Shown here piece by piece: positions 55,978-64,000 of a stretch of 64,000 nucleotides of DNA (its first letter is position 1; each line of letters begins with the position of its first letter). This stretch comes from Sipunculus nudus (taxonomy: Eukaryota > Annelida > Sipuncula > Golfingiida > Sipunculidae). Both the position numbers and the translations under genes were made by a program. The notes under the pieces are model-generated. The model searched no databases. It was not told the origin of the DNA and saw only the letters and a program-made list of their open reading frames with translations. The stretch is taken from assembly GCA_026874595.1 (NCBI GenBank), contig JAPPUL010000079.1, positions 1,295,001-1,359,000 on the forward strand, written 5' to 3'.

Positions 55978-57126
55978 ATGAATGGAGAGCGGAAGGAAAA
56001 GGATGAGGAGTGTAAGGAGGAAAGGAAGGAGGTAGAGGGGAGGGTACGGATATGGTTATCCACATTGGTAGTTATAACGTTTGTAATAGTGTTATTGGGG
56101 GGAGCAACGCGATTAACGGGGTCTGGATTATCGATGGTGGACTTAAAGTTATTGCTGGGAGTGATACCGCCATTAAGTGAAGAAGATTGGGAAAATAGTT
56201 TCTCAGCGTATAAGGACAGTGCAGAATATAGGATAACGTATAAAGGGGTGGGGCTTGAGCTTGAAGGATATAAGAGTATATTTTGGCTTGAGTATTTGCA
56301 TAGGTTAATAGGTCGCGTATTGGGTGGGATAATATTCTTGGTACCGTTTATATATTTTGTGATAAGGTATTATATACAAAAACGAGTATTAACGGGAAAA
56401 GAAATATTAAAGTTCTTTATGATGTTTGTACTTGGAGCATTACAAGGGATAGTGGGTTGGATAATGGTAAAAAGCGGTTTAGATGAGAGGAGTGCGTATA
56501 TAGAGGGCGAGCTTGTAAATGTAAGTCCGTATCGACTTACCTTACATTTAAGTTTTGCGTTATTGATATATGTATATCTTTTATGGTTGGTGTCAAGTTA
56601 TAGATCTTACGGGAAAGGAGATAATTATGTGGGAAGTGGGGGTAGTAGTAGGGGGATATATATAGGAGCTTTATTACTTACGGGTTTAATTAGTGTAACG
56701 ATAGTGTCAGGGGGGTTTGTAGCAGGGATAAAGGCGGGGATGGTGTCTAAGACGTTTCCGTTAATGCTTGGCAATTTTGATGGTTATATGGTACCACCCG
56801 GGCTATATAGTTTAGAGCCATGGCATTTAAACTTTTGGAAAAATAAATTAAATGTGCAATTTAATCATAGGATGCTTGCCTATGTGGTATTGCTCTATAT
56901 AGTAATATTATTTTTCTTAATTAAGAGAAGGGGACTTTTATTAAGGACTAAACTGCCTTATATGTTATTATTTATAGGGTTTATACAAATGGTACTTGGA
57001 GTTATAACACTATTAAATTTCCTTCCAAAAAGCGGTATAACTGTTTTGACAGGGGCTTTACATCAAGGAGTAGGGTTTATTTTATTGACAGTATCCTTTT
57101 TTATAAGTGTACGTTTAAGGCGTTGA
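55978..57126 (+). CDS. ctaA: Heme A synthase (COX15/CtaA family)
   Basis: A 382-residue protein with about eight membrane helices. LLGGATRLTGSGLSMVDLK in helix 1 is the COX15 signature; EYLHRLIGRVLG and FNHRMLAYVVLL carry conserved histidines, as do LTLHLSFALLIY and ALHQGVGFILL, the four expected heme-binding positions. It converts heme O to heme A for aa3-type cytochrome oxidases. The first ~25 residues are Lys/Glu-rich. No oxidase genes are in the window. Confidence 0.93.
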   Translation: MNGERKEKDEECKEERKEVEGRVRIWLSTLVVITFVIVLLGGATRLTGSGLSMVDLKLLLGVIPPLSEEDWENSFSAYKDSAEYRITYKGVGLELEGYKSIFWLEYLHRLIGRVLGGIIFLVPFIYFVIRYYIQKRVLTGKEILKFFMMFVLGALQGIVGWIMVKSGLDERSAYIEGELVNVSPYRLTLHLSFALLIYVYLLWLVSSYRSYGKGDNYVGSGGSSRGIYIGALLLTGLISVTIVSGGFVAGIKAGMVSKTFPLMLGNFDGYMVPPGLYSLEPWHLNFWKNKLNVQFNHRMLAYVVLLYIVILFFLIKRRGLLLRTKLPYMLLFIGFIQMVLGVITLLNFLPKSGITVLTGALHQGVGFILLTVSFFISVRLRR

Positions 57127-57142
57127 GATTATGAATATTTAT

Positions 57143-57181
57143 CTAGCTTATAAAGTTAGCTTATGAAGTTAGCTTATAAAA
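57143..57181. repeat. 13-nt tandem repeat multiplying the fbp stop codon
   Basis: Three units: 57143-57155, 57156-57168 and 57169-57181 (core [CT]TAGCTTAT[AG]AA). The last contains the TAA of the minus-strand fbp gene (57169-57171); the other two carry TAA and TAG at the same place in the unit. Since 13 leaves a remainder of 1, the three stops fall in three different frames. Confidence 0.93.
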
Positions 57182-58149
57182 GACATCAGTTCATCTATAT
57201 TTTCCTTGCTGCCGAGGAAAAAAGGTGCTCTTTCATGTAAAGAAGATTGTATGTAATCAAGTGCGGCGGTAGTGCCACAGAATGCTAAGCCACAAGCTTG
57301 TTCAATTATAAAAGCCATAGGTGCAATCTCATAAAGCACTCGTAGTTTAGCCTTTTTGGATTTTGCCTCTTCGGGGTATCCAAAGATCCCACCTTTTATA
57401 AGCGTCCTATGGACATCTGCAACTAGCGAACCTGTATATCTTGCACTATATGTTTTATCTTCTTTTATTTTTTTAATATAGCCTTGTACATCAGGACTCC
57501 ACTTATCAAAATAAGCCTCATTGAAAGAGTATATATTTCCTTTGTCTTTAATACACATATTCGGATGTGATAGTAGATATGTTCCGACGGTTGGGTCTAA
57601 TGTAAAGGCATTTACGCCATCACCTGCTGTGTATACAAGTATTGTTGAGGAGCCATATAGTACATATCCGGCTGCAACTTGAGTCTTACCGGGAGTATAA
57701 AAATCGGTTTCATCTCCGCGTATACGTCTTTTAATTGAAAATATGGTGCCGACACTAATATTGACATCGATATTGGATGAGCCGTCAAGAGGGTCCATTG
57801 CTATTATATATTTACTATCCTTTCCTGCTTCAGGGTATATTATATTCTCAAGTTCCTCAGAAGCTATTGCATAAAACTGCCCTGAGGAAGATAGGTGTTT
57901 AATCATAATGTTATTTGAGATCTCATCTAGCTTCTGAACTTCTTCTCCTTGGACATTGATACTGCCAGCAGAACCAAGTATATCGGATAGTCCAGCACGT
58001 CTTATTCTTGCACTTATTATTTTTGTTGCTGTTTCTATTGCGGTTAAGGCGATGGAAAAGCCACCTGTTGCTTTTGGTTGGCGAGCTCGTTCTTCTAAGA
58101 TGAATCGATTTAACGCAATCCCTATGACCCTATTATCTGTTTTTAGCAT
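57169..58149 (-). CDS. fbp: Fructose-1,6-bisphosphatase class I
   Basis: A 326-residue FBPase I. The metal-binding region is MDPLDGSSNIDVNISVGTIFSI (about 118-139), with upstream ASEELE (about 96-101) for the catalytic loop, and a C-terminal half with YTGSLVADVHRTLIKGGIFGYP, KAKLRVLYEIAPMAFIIEQACG. It removes the C1 phosphate, giving fructose-6-phosphate for gluconeogenesis and for the sucrose-phosphate synthase at 35308. GGAGA lies 6 nt before the ATG. The first ~30 residues include an RQPKATGGF stretch. Confidence 0.95.
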   Translation of the reverse strand: MLKTDNRVIGIALNRFILEERARQPKATGGFSIALTAIETATKIISARIRRAGLSDILGSAGSINVQGEEVQKLDEISNNIMIKHLSSSGQFYAIASEELENIIYPEAGKDSKYIIAMDPLDGSSNIDVNISVGTIFSIKRRIRGDETDFYTPGKTQVAAGYVLYGSSTILVYTAGDGVNAFTLDPTVGTYLLSHPNMCIKDKGNIYSFNEAYFDKWSPDVQGYIKKIKEDKTYSARYTGSLVADVHRTLIKGGIFGYPEEAKSKKAKLRVLYEIAPMAFIIEQACGLAFCGTTAALDYIQSSLHERAPFFLGSKENIDELMSFIS

Positions 58150-58374
58150 AATATGTCTCCTTTTTTTTTTTTACTTTTACTTTTTTACTTTTACATTCTA
58201 AACCTCGTTAAGGCAAAATCTGTTTAACTTTTTGATATGCCTTAATTTATTAACCTTTGGCTTTTATGCCTTTGCTTACAAAAATAAGCGACATACTTAA
58301 TTTTAAATTTAGTAAAAAAAACATTTGTAGTAAGGATTTAAAAGGATTTAAAAGGATAATTGTAAGGGATGCGT

Positions 58375-60384
58375 TTACAATTTTATGTATTTATTGGCGA
58401 TGGAGTGTAGCTTTGTATCAGATAGGCAATGAAAGAACTTTATCTTTGTTAGAAGATACGGAGATACTTTACTTATTGGAATATGTATAATGGTTTTTTT
58501 GTGCTTTGATGCAAAATTGTAAATATATTTACTTGGCATTTCTTTTGAAAGGCATACAATATGAGTTCCTGTAGAAAGGATTACAGAACTAAGGAGAAGG
58601 TGCTCACTTTTAATTATCTTTTTATCAAATTGGTTTTTACTCCATGAGTCTTTTTTGCCCGTTGGCGGGTATACAGATAAAAGTCCGCCATATTCCGCCA
58701 AGCTAATACCAGGTCCAACTAACTTCTCTCCAGGTGTAGTTGAATATAATATTATATCACTGCTCCGAGCTCCTTCAGCAAACCAGGACATCGTTGTTGT
58801 GTAAATATCTTGTTTAGCATCCTTTGCAGAGTCAAATATTATAACCACATTCCCAACAAACTTTTTAAGCATACTACTCTCTTCGCAAACAATTATTTTT
58901 CCCCGTGCAAGTTCTCTAATAGTTTCTCTTGTGTTAAGAGCGTCTAAAAAGGAAGTTGTTAACTCTGCTTCTTTATTTATCTTGCTCTTTAGGATATCAT
59001 TGCCAAGTCCTCTTAAATAATTGCAATAGTTTTCAAGCCTAATGTCTTCTTTATCATATGATATAATGCTGCCTTTATCCCATAGTGAATACCAAAATCC
59101 TGATGCTCGTTCTTTGTTTTCGAATTTTGTTATGAAGGATATATTTTGTGTTTTTAACCATGATTTTTGTTTTAGTATTTGTTTTTGTGTTTGTTTTTTT
59201 TGCTTTTTGTGTTTGTTTTTATAAAATACTTCTTTTTTGAATTCAGCTAACATGTCGTAATTATCTTGAAAGGGATAAAAACTCATTATACGATATAGCT
59301 CATATGCGAAAGTATTGTTTACAACATTTTTTGCAGCATATAAAAGTTGCTGTGGATTTGGAACTAAATTATTTTCGATTAAGGCATAATTCCTTGCAAG
59401 TTTTAAAGTGATAGCGGGTGCTCCTTCTCGTAAGGGACCCCAATATTTTTGGTATGTATTTTTCGTATAAATTATTAAATCGTGCAAAAAGTCATAGCGA
59501 TCAAGGTGAGATTCTTTAGACTTTATAGGAGCTAACCATTCTGCAATATCTTCTGTTTGTGATATAAATTCTTGAGTATTCTTTTTGTCAATTTTGGTAT
59601 GTAGGAGGGGTCTTTGTGGATTTAGCTCTGTATGGAAACGATTTAAGCCTTTGCGCATTAATTCATATGTGTAAGTCAAGAATGGCATATTTGGGAGTAT
59701 ATCATTGTATTTAGAGCTTGGCAGGTGAAATATATTAATATGGTTGTCATGGCATTCAAGTTTTGCATCATGAGTATTGTAGTTAGGATTTAGTATGTCT
59801 TTGTCAGAAAGCAAGGCGTTTATCATCTCATGATAATTAATATCATATAAGAAAAGGACCTTGTTATAGGAGAGTGCCATATTCTTAATCTGATAGACCA
59901 TAGTAAGTATGGATTTCAAATCATTTATATTTTGTTTTTTGATAACTTGTTTTTTATATGTGCTATAAAAGTCCTTAAGCCCGCATTTAAAAAGGTAGTA
60001 GTCAATATCGTGTGGGATACTTTTAAAGTTGTCTTTATATTCTTTATCATCGTTATCGACTAAATACAGTTCAATTTCATATTCAAGAGCAAGACGAGCT
60101 GCTTCTATAAAAGGGTTTGAGGGTTCTATTACGAGATATTTTTTTGTATTTGGGTTAGGGGATTTTGTATTGTATGCCAATAGAGAAAGGTAAGGGAGTC
60201 TTTGTACGGCGAGTTTTAGTTTAGCTAATATGCTACTAGGAAGCTGTATAGCAATACAGTCAGGATTTAGAGCAAAGAAAGCATTTTTAATATACTGAGC
60301 AAATTCTAAAGAAGGATATATACAAGGAACACAATATATATTTTGAATTTGAAAGCAGTAATTATTAAACAAGCTCGTTATCAT
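58375..60384 (-). CDS. Partner of the MoxR ATPase: DUF5682-like region with a C-terminal degenerate VWA-like domain
   Basis: About 669 residues from ATG 60384 (GAG 7 nt upstream); the frame is open to 60432, well inside the MoxR gene. The N-terminal third reads like the TraB/DUF5682 pattern (LNPDCIAIQLPSSILAKL, EAARLALEYEIELYLVD). The middle has WGPLREGAPAITLKLARNYALIENNLVPNPQQLLYAA, close to what I know of DUF5682 proteins. Near residues 525-600, GNVVIIFDSAKDAKQ ... ARSSDIILYST looks like a VWA domain whose metal motif is D-x-S but lacks the second Ser. The gene overlaps the MoxR gene by 20 nt, so the two probably work together. Domain calls are by pattern only. Confidence 0.6.
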   Translation of the reverse strand: MITSLFNNYCFQIQNIYCVPCIYPSLEFAQYIKNAFFALNPDCIAIQLPSSILAKLKLAVQRLPYLSLLAYNTKSPNPNTKKYLVIEPSNPFIEAARLALEYEIELYLVDNDDKEYKDNFKSIPHDIDYYLFKCGLKDFYSTYKKQVIKKQNINDLKSILTMVYQIKNMALSYNKVLFLYDINYHEMINALLSDKDILNPNYNTHDAKLECHDNHINIFHLPSSKYNDILPNMPFLTYTYELMRKGLNRFHTELNPQRPLLHTKIDKKNTQEFISQTEDIAEWLAPIKSKESHLDRYDFLHDLIIYTKNTYQKYWGPLREGAPAITLKLARNYALIENNLVPNPQQLLYAAKNVVNNTFAYELYRIMSFYPFQDNYDMLAEFKKEVFYKNKHKKQKKQTQKQILKQKSWLKTQNISFITKFENKERASGFWYSLWDKGSIISYDKEDIRLENYCNYLRGLGNDILKSKINKEAELTTSFLDALNTRETIRELARGKIIVCEESSMLKKFVGNVVIIFDSAKDAKQDIYTTTMSWFAEGARSSDIILYSTTPGEKLVGPGISLAEYGGLLSVYPPTGKKDSWSKNQFDKKIIKSEHLLLSSVILSTGTHIVCLSKEMPSKYIYNFASKHKKTIIHIPISKVSPYLLTKIKFFHCLSDTKLHSIANKYIKL

Positions 60385-61342
60385 CGTCATTCTCAGCCAT
60401 GTAATTATGCTCCCAAACGCTTGACATATCATTCATAATATTAAGGCTTGGTTGATAGTCAGGATTAAGATAGTTAACGGCCTCAGTCCCAAGTATTTGT
60501 TCTATTGACTTAATAAGAGCCTTATCAAGGCTTTGGTTTTCAAGAGTAATAAGGCGCTGAGCATATTTAATAATATTAATACCGTCCTTAGTAGAAAAGG
60601 GTTCGTCGAACTGATGGACATGATATAAGAATGAGCTCATTTTATCAATCAATTTCTCATGAGCAAATGGCACATTAACTTTAAGTATCTTATGTTCTTC
60701 TTTTTGGTTAAGCGGAGTAATTTTAATAACGGGCTGCAGTCGAGACATAATATATTCAGGGACTTCAAAAGAAGAGGCATCATCATTCATGGTAACGCAG
60801 CAACGGAAGTTATCATGAGCGGTTAATTTAATACCAGTAATTAAAGAGTATAAAGTTCTGCGTTCATCTAACATAGAAGCAAGAGATGCCCAAGCTTTTT
60901 CATTCATACGGCTTGCCTCATCAAGTAAACAAATGCCGCCACTAATAAATGCACTAAGCAAAGGGGATGCATGATATTGAATATTCTTATTTTGGTCAAG
61001 AACGGGAGTAATTATAAGGTCCTCAGCTCTGGTGTCGACGCTACATTGAAAGACAAAGATATCTTGTTTTAGTTTTTTAGCAAGAGAATAAGCCAAAGAA
61101 GTTTTGCCAGAACCTGGATTACCGATTATGCGTGGTGTTAGGGGGAGGTCTTTCTCATGTAGTTTTAGCCAACAAGCCTCAAGTTGTTTTTCAAATCGTG
61201 GTAAACTGGTAATGGATGAGATAATGGAGTCTGGTTTGGCGAGTATAATTTTAATACCGTTTACAGTACATGAATTATTATAATCTTTCTTTGTTTTTTT
61301 GCTATTATCGGAATTGGATTTTCTAGTATGTGAATCATTCAT
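60365..61342 (-). CDS. MoxR-type AAA+ ATPase
   Basis: A 325-residue AAA+ protein. Walker A is GNPGSGKTS at about 87-95, Walker B is GICLLDEASRMN, followed by a sensor 1-like VTMNDD and an arginine-finger region (PEYIMSRLQPV). MoxR ATPases work with VWA-domain proteins as chaperones that insert cofactors or remodel complexes. Here the VWA-like partner appears to be the next, overlapping gene. The first ~25 residues are Lys/Asn/Ser-rich. Confidence 0.87.
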   Translation of the reverse strand: MNDSHTRKSNSDNSKKTKKDYNNSCTVNGIKIILAKPDSIISSITSLPRFEKQLEACWLKLHEKDLPLTPRIIGNPGSGKTSLAYSLAKKLKQDIFVFQCSVDTRAEDLIITPVLDQNKNIQYHASPLLSAFISGGICLLDEASRMNEKAWASLASMLDERRTLYSLITGIKLTAHDNFRCCVTMNDDASSFEVPEYIMSRLQPVIKITPLNQKEEHKILKVNVPFAHEKLIDKMSSFLYHVHQFDEPFSTKDGINIIKYAQRLITLENQSLDKALIKSIEQILGTEAVNYLNPDYQPSLNIMNDMSSVWEHNYMAENDDDNELV

Positions 61343-61696
61343 AAAAGGCTTTCTTAAAGTCCTTGAAAAGTTAAGTATAAAAATACTTTTAAAGCCCTAA
61401 GCCAAAAGACTTATTTGGCTATAAAATATATATTGTTGTAAAAACACCGAAGAATTAATATTTGAATTAATATTTGTACATTGCTAACAAACTTTTTAGG
61501 ATAGTAGACGAGGGATATATATATATTTAATTAAGAACTTTTGGATTTAATAATGTATAAGGAGCAAGAAATTCAGCAAGAGAATAGATTTTCAAGTTAA
61601 GATATAACTAATCCTTAGAATAATCGTGTTTAGTATAAAAGCGATTATTAAAAATAGGGAATAAAATAAAGCTAAACAAAAAGAAGAAGGCTTTGG
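61343..61696. promoter_or_regulatory. Divergent intergenic region between the MoxR and HD-GYP genes
   Basis: About 354 A/T-rich nt with no gene recognised. It holds a 12-nt doubled unit (GAATTAATATTT, about 61451-61474), a TA-rich tract near 61519-61529, and, at its right end, AAGAAGG (61684-61690), a ribosome-binding site for the mini-ORF chain. Promoters for both flanking genes should lie here, but none could be defined with confidence. Confidence 0.3.
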
Positions 61697-61750
61697 ATGA
61701 AAAAGCTACTTGGATGAAAAAGCTACTTGGATGAAAAAACTACGATGAAA
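61697..61750 (+). other. Chain of overlapping mini-ORFs made by repeats of the gene start
   Basis: ATG codons at 61697, 61714, 61731 and 61745 all open the peptide MKKL. The first two read MKKLLG then TGA, the third reads MKKLR then TGA, and each TGA overlaps the next ATG as ATGA. The only good ribosome-binding site (AAGAAGG, 6 nt before 61697) belongs to the first. The units are 17, 17 and 14 nt. Translation would have to re-initiate three times to reach the main gene. An in-frame TTG at 61727 is an alternative start for the main gene, without a clear site. Confidence 0.8.
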
Positions 61751-64000
61751 AAACTACTTCGAGTATCAGCAAGATATTATAATACGCTAAAAGAAGATCA
61801 AGGTCAATATTTAAAGAGAGATAAAATAGATTTTGGGATACTAGAAGCCTATGAGGAGCTCCCAAAGGCAAATGCGTTAGTGGTGGTTCTTGTTGAGTTG
61901 ACGCATCCTGTTTTACGAACGAAAGAGTTTTACGAAAGGTATTTAAATAATTTATTAACGACAAAGTTTGTGATAGTAAAATCCTGGGGTGACAAGGATA
62001 TAACAACTAGATTAAAAATAAATTCTTTTATATATAAAAAAACATTAAACTATCCAATAGATAGAAAAACGTTTGAAGTATTTATGCAAGAGGCCTATAA
62101 GGCGTTGTCCAAAGAGCGTGCAAGGAGTTTGCATGAGGAGTTATTGTTAAAGGAAGAACAACTTGATGGAGCAAGTAATATACTAAAGTTATTGAATAGT
62201 ACAAAAAGCTCTGAAACAGTTTTAGAGAAGGTCGTAAAGCAGTTAAAGAGCTTAATAGGCTGTAAAAACTTAGTGATACGGAATGTGCTGCAAGGGGCAG
62301 ATAATGTATTAGTGAGTCGGCAGATATATCCAAAGGGCAAGGAATCGGGATATAATTATATACATGGGGGGACATTGTTATGGGAAGCTATAAGAACAGG
62401 AGAGACAGTAAATATCGTGGAGAAGGAGGATTTGTTAAGATATAAGAAAGAAGAGCGTTTAAGTAGTTTATTAGCAGGGGTAGTAATAGCTCCAATAAGC
62501 CAGACAGGTGGGGAAATACAAGGTATTTTAGAGGTAATAGATAAGGAGGAGGCAGAAGGTGGGGGGGAAAGAGTTTTCACATCAAGAGATATAAATCTAA
62601 TAAACATGTTGCACCCCTACATTGGGTTATTGATAAAGCGGATGGAAAGAGAAGCACGAGAAGATGAAATGGTGGAATTTACAAAGATAGGGAAGGCGCT
62701 TCTTATGGAGAGGGAGCATTTAAAGCTTTTGAAGTTCATTTTAGATAAGAGTATAGAGCTAACGGAAAGTGATTGTGGGACAATATACATAGTAGAAGAG
62801 CTTGAGGGGATGAAAGTGCTAAGGTTTGCCTTTTCATCATTAATGCTTACGGAGGAGGCATCCTATATACCGCTAGATAAAAATAGTATAAGTGGCTATG
62901 TTGGACTTACTAAAGAGATATTAAACATAGAAGATGCGTATAAAGTGGATGAGAAACGAGATTACAAGTTAAACTTAGATTATGACAAAGCTTATAATTA
63001 TAAAACTAAGTCAATGCTAGTAGTTCCGATGACAAATCAAGGTGGGGATGTAATAGGAGTTATACAGTTAATAAATAAAAAACTTTCAACTGGGATAGTG
63101 CTAGATAGAAGTAATGTAGATCGTTTTGTGATACCATATTTAAAGCATGATGAAGATTTGATAGTAGCAATAGCGGGTCAGGCTGCGGTTGCGATAGAGA
63201 ATAATTTATTATATCATGACATACAAAAAATGCTTGAGGGTTTTGTAAGGGCTTCAGTAACGGCAATAGAGTCGCGAGACCCATCGACGTCTGGGCACTC
63301 AGAGCGGGTTGCAATATATACAGTAGAACTTGCGAAGGTGGTAAATAAGCTAAGTAAAGGCAGATGGGCAGGTGTAGAGTTTAATGAACAACAGATAACG
63401 GAGCTTAGGTACGCCTCACTTTTACATGATTTTGGGAAGGTAGGCATAAGAGAGAGTGTGCTTGTTAAGGCGAAGAAGTTATATAAACATGAGATTGACT
63501 TAGTAGCTGCGAGATTTGATTTTATAAAACGGACCTTACAATACGAGAGTGCAAATAGGAAGATAGAGTATTTAAAGTTGCATGGGAATGAGGGTTTTGA
63601 GGGATTTGTGTTGGAGGAGAAACTTCGGGTAGAAAAGGAGTTTAAAGAAGTAGAGAATCTTCTTAAACTGCTATTGAAAGTAAATGATCCTTTAGTTATA
63701 GAAAAAAAGACTTCAGAAATAATAAGTAATATACTTAGGAAGAATTATTTAGATATAAATGGTGAAAAAAAGAGTTATATAACTAAAAAAGAGGCAAAAG
63801 CGCTTTTAATAAAGAGTGGAACCTTACTAGATAGTGAACGAGAGGAGATACAAAAGCACGTAACGCATACGTTTGAGTATTTGTCGACAATACCCTGGAC
63901 AAAGGGATTCAAGAATCTGCCAAAGATAGCCTACGCACATCATGAGAGATTAAATGGAAAAGGCTACCCACGCGGCTTAAATGATGCTGAGATCCCGTTA
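61745..64000 (+). CDS. GAF-GAF-HD-GYP protein, probable cyclic di-GMP phosphodiesterase (3' end cut by window edge)
   Basis: The frame is open for 752 codons from ATG 61745 to the window end. An N-terminal ~130-residue region resembles a small receiver-like fold. Two GAF domains follow at about 165-300 and 320-490 (IAPISQTGGEIQGILEVIDK; MLVVPMTNQGGDVIGVIQLINKK). The HD-GYP domain starts near 500: SGHSERVA, SLLHDFGKVGI (HD), and AHHERLNGKGYPRGL (the GYP motif). About 170 residues lie between HD and HHE, some 100 more than typical, holding a charged helical insert (about 580-690). HD-GYP enzymes hydrolyse cyclic di-GMP. The C-terminus is not visible. Confidence 0.87.
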   Translation, partial: MKKLLRVSARYYNTLKEDQGQYLKRDKIDFGILEAYEELPKANALVVVLVELTHPVLRTKEFYERYLNNLLTTKFVIVKSWGDKDITTRLKINSFIYKKTLNYPIDRKTFEVFMQEAYKALSKERARSLHEELLLKEEQLDGASNILKLLNSTKSSETVLEKVVKQLKSLIGCKNLVIRNVLQGADNVLVSRQIYPKGKESGYNYIHGGTLLWEAIRTGETVNIVEKEDLLRYKKEERLSSLLAGVVIAPISQTGGEIQGILEVIDKEEAEGGGERVFTSRDINLINMLHPYIGLLIKRMEREAREDEMVEFTKIGKALLMEREHLKLLKFILDKSIELTESDCGTIYIVEELEGMKVLRFAFSSLMLTEEASYIPLDKNSISGYVGLTKEILNIEDAYKVDEKRDYKLNLDYDKAYNYKTKSMLVVPMTNQGGDVIGVIQLINKKLSTGIVLDRSNVDRFVIPYLKHDEDLIVAIAGQAAVAIENNLLYHDIQKMLEGFVRASVTAIESRDPSTSGHSERVAIYTVELAKVVNKLSKGRWAGVEFNEQQITELRYASLLHDFGKVGIRESVLVKAKKLYKHEIDLVAARFDFIKRTLQYESANRKIEYLKLHGNEGFEGFVLEEKLRVEKEFKEVENLLKLLLKVNDPLVIEKKTSEIISNILRKNYLDINGEKKSYITKKEAKALLIKSGTLLDSEREEIQKHVTHTFEYLSTIPWTKGFKNLPKIAYAHHERLNGKGYPRGLNDAEIPL

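Noticed and set aside
61697-61747. Recoded UGA allowing read-through of the mini-ORFs into the HD-GYP gene
   Set aside because: No selenocysteine-type element is visible, UGA ends other genes here (for example at 47723-47725), and the four ATGs lie in different frames.

Overview
The window is a low-GC bacterial chromosome segment with dense genes in blocks of alternating strand. Outer-membrane-type functions (lipoprotein signal, LolC/E-like permease, periplasmic DsbD-like reductase, secreted amidase) indicate a diderm. HEAT and TPR proteins, a class III adenylate cyclase, a zinc-type S14 and a long HD-GYP protein are compatible with Spirochaetota (Leptospira-like) or another deep-branching diderm phylum, but nothing in the window settles the phylum. 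The standard genetic code fits throughout; ATA is a common Ile codon and TTG a common start.

Layout. 1-16119 (minus) is one continuous str-S10-spc superoperon in canonical order: rpsL, rpsG, fusA, tuf, rpsJ, rplC, rplD, rplW, rplB, rpsS, rplV, rpsC, rplP, rpmC, rpsQ, rplN, rplX, rplE, rpsN, rpsH, rplF, rplR, rpsE, rpmD, rplO, secY (cut by the window edge). A good promoter lies at 16370-16398. 16506-20673 (minus) holds an AI-2E-type permease with a TerB-like tail, a Bax-inhibitor-1 protein, an SH3/TPR lipoprotein and a small unknown. 21015-33527 (plus) holds a degenerate cyclase-like protein, a three-subunit SoeABC/Psr-like molybdoenzyme, a DsbD/ScsB-type thiol transporter, a cell-wall amidase and an intact adenylate cyclase. 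34230-39887 (plus) is a sucrose cassette: sugar kinase, fused sucrose-phosphate synthase/phosphatase, and sucrose synthase. 39916-46743 (minus) holds a HEAT protein, pheS, and two helical or TPR proteins. 46868-57126 (plus) holds a two-polypeptide pyruvate:ferredoxin-type oxidoreductase, a LolC/E-like permease, two paralogous small membrane proteins, a thymidylate kinase and heme A synthase. 57169-61342 (minus) holds fructose-1,6-bisphosphatase and a MoxR ATPase with a large partner. 61745 to the end (plus) is a GAF-GAF-HD-GYP protein, cut by the window edge.

How the genes fit together. FBPase makes fructose-6-phosphate, SPS/SPP makes sucrose from it, and sucrose synthase with the kinase can return it to UDP-glucose and fructose-phosphate. 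The 2-oxoacid oxidoreductase yields reduced ferredoxin. The molybdoenzyme would feed quinones, and heme A synthase implies an aa3-type terminal oxidase elsewhere in the genome.

The most unusual property is the sequence texture: short tandem duplications occur everywhere. Inside genes the repeat units are multiples of three (9, 12, 15 nt). At gene ends they repeatedly span the stop codon into the 3' flank with unconstrained unit lengths (8 to 23 nt), in about a dozen genes. One start region is repeated into a chain of overlapping mini-ORFs (61697-61750). Several universally conserved ribosomal proteins (L4, L5, L6, S17) carry charged low-complexity extensions or inserts, partly built from such repeats. 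One gene (54332) appears to start at a non-canonical AUA codon.
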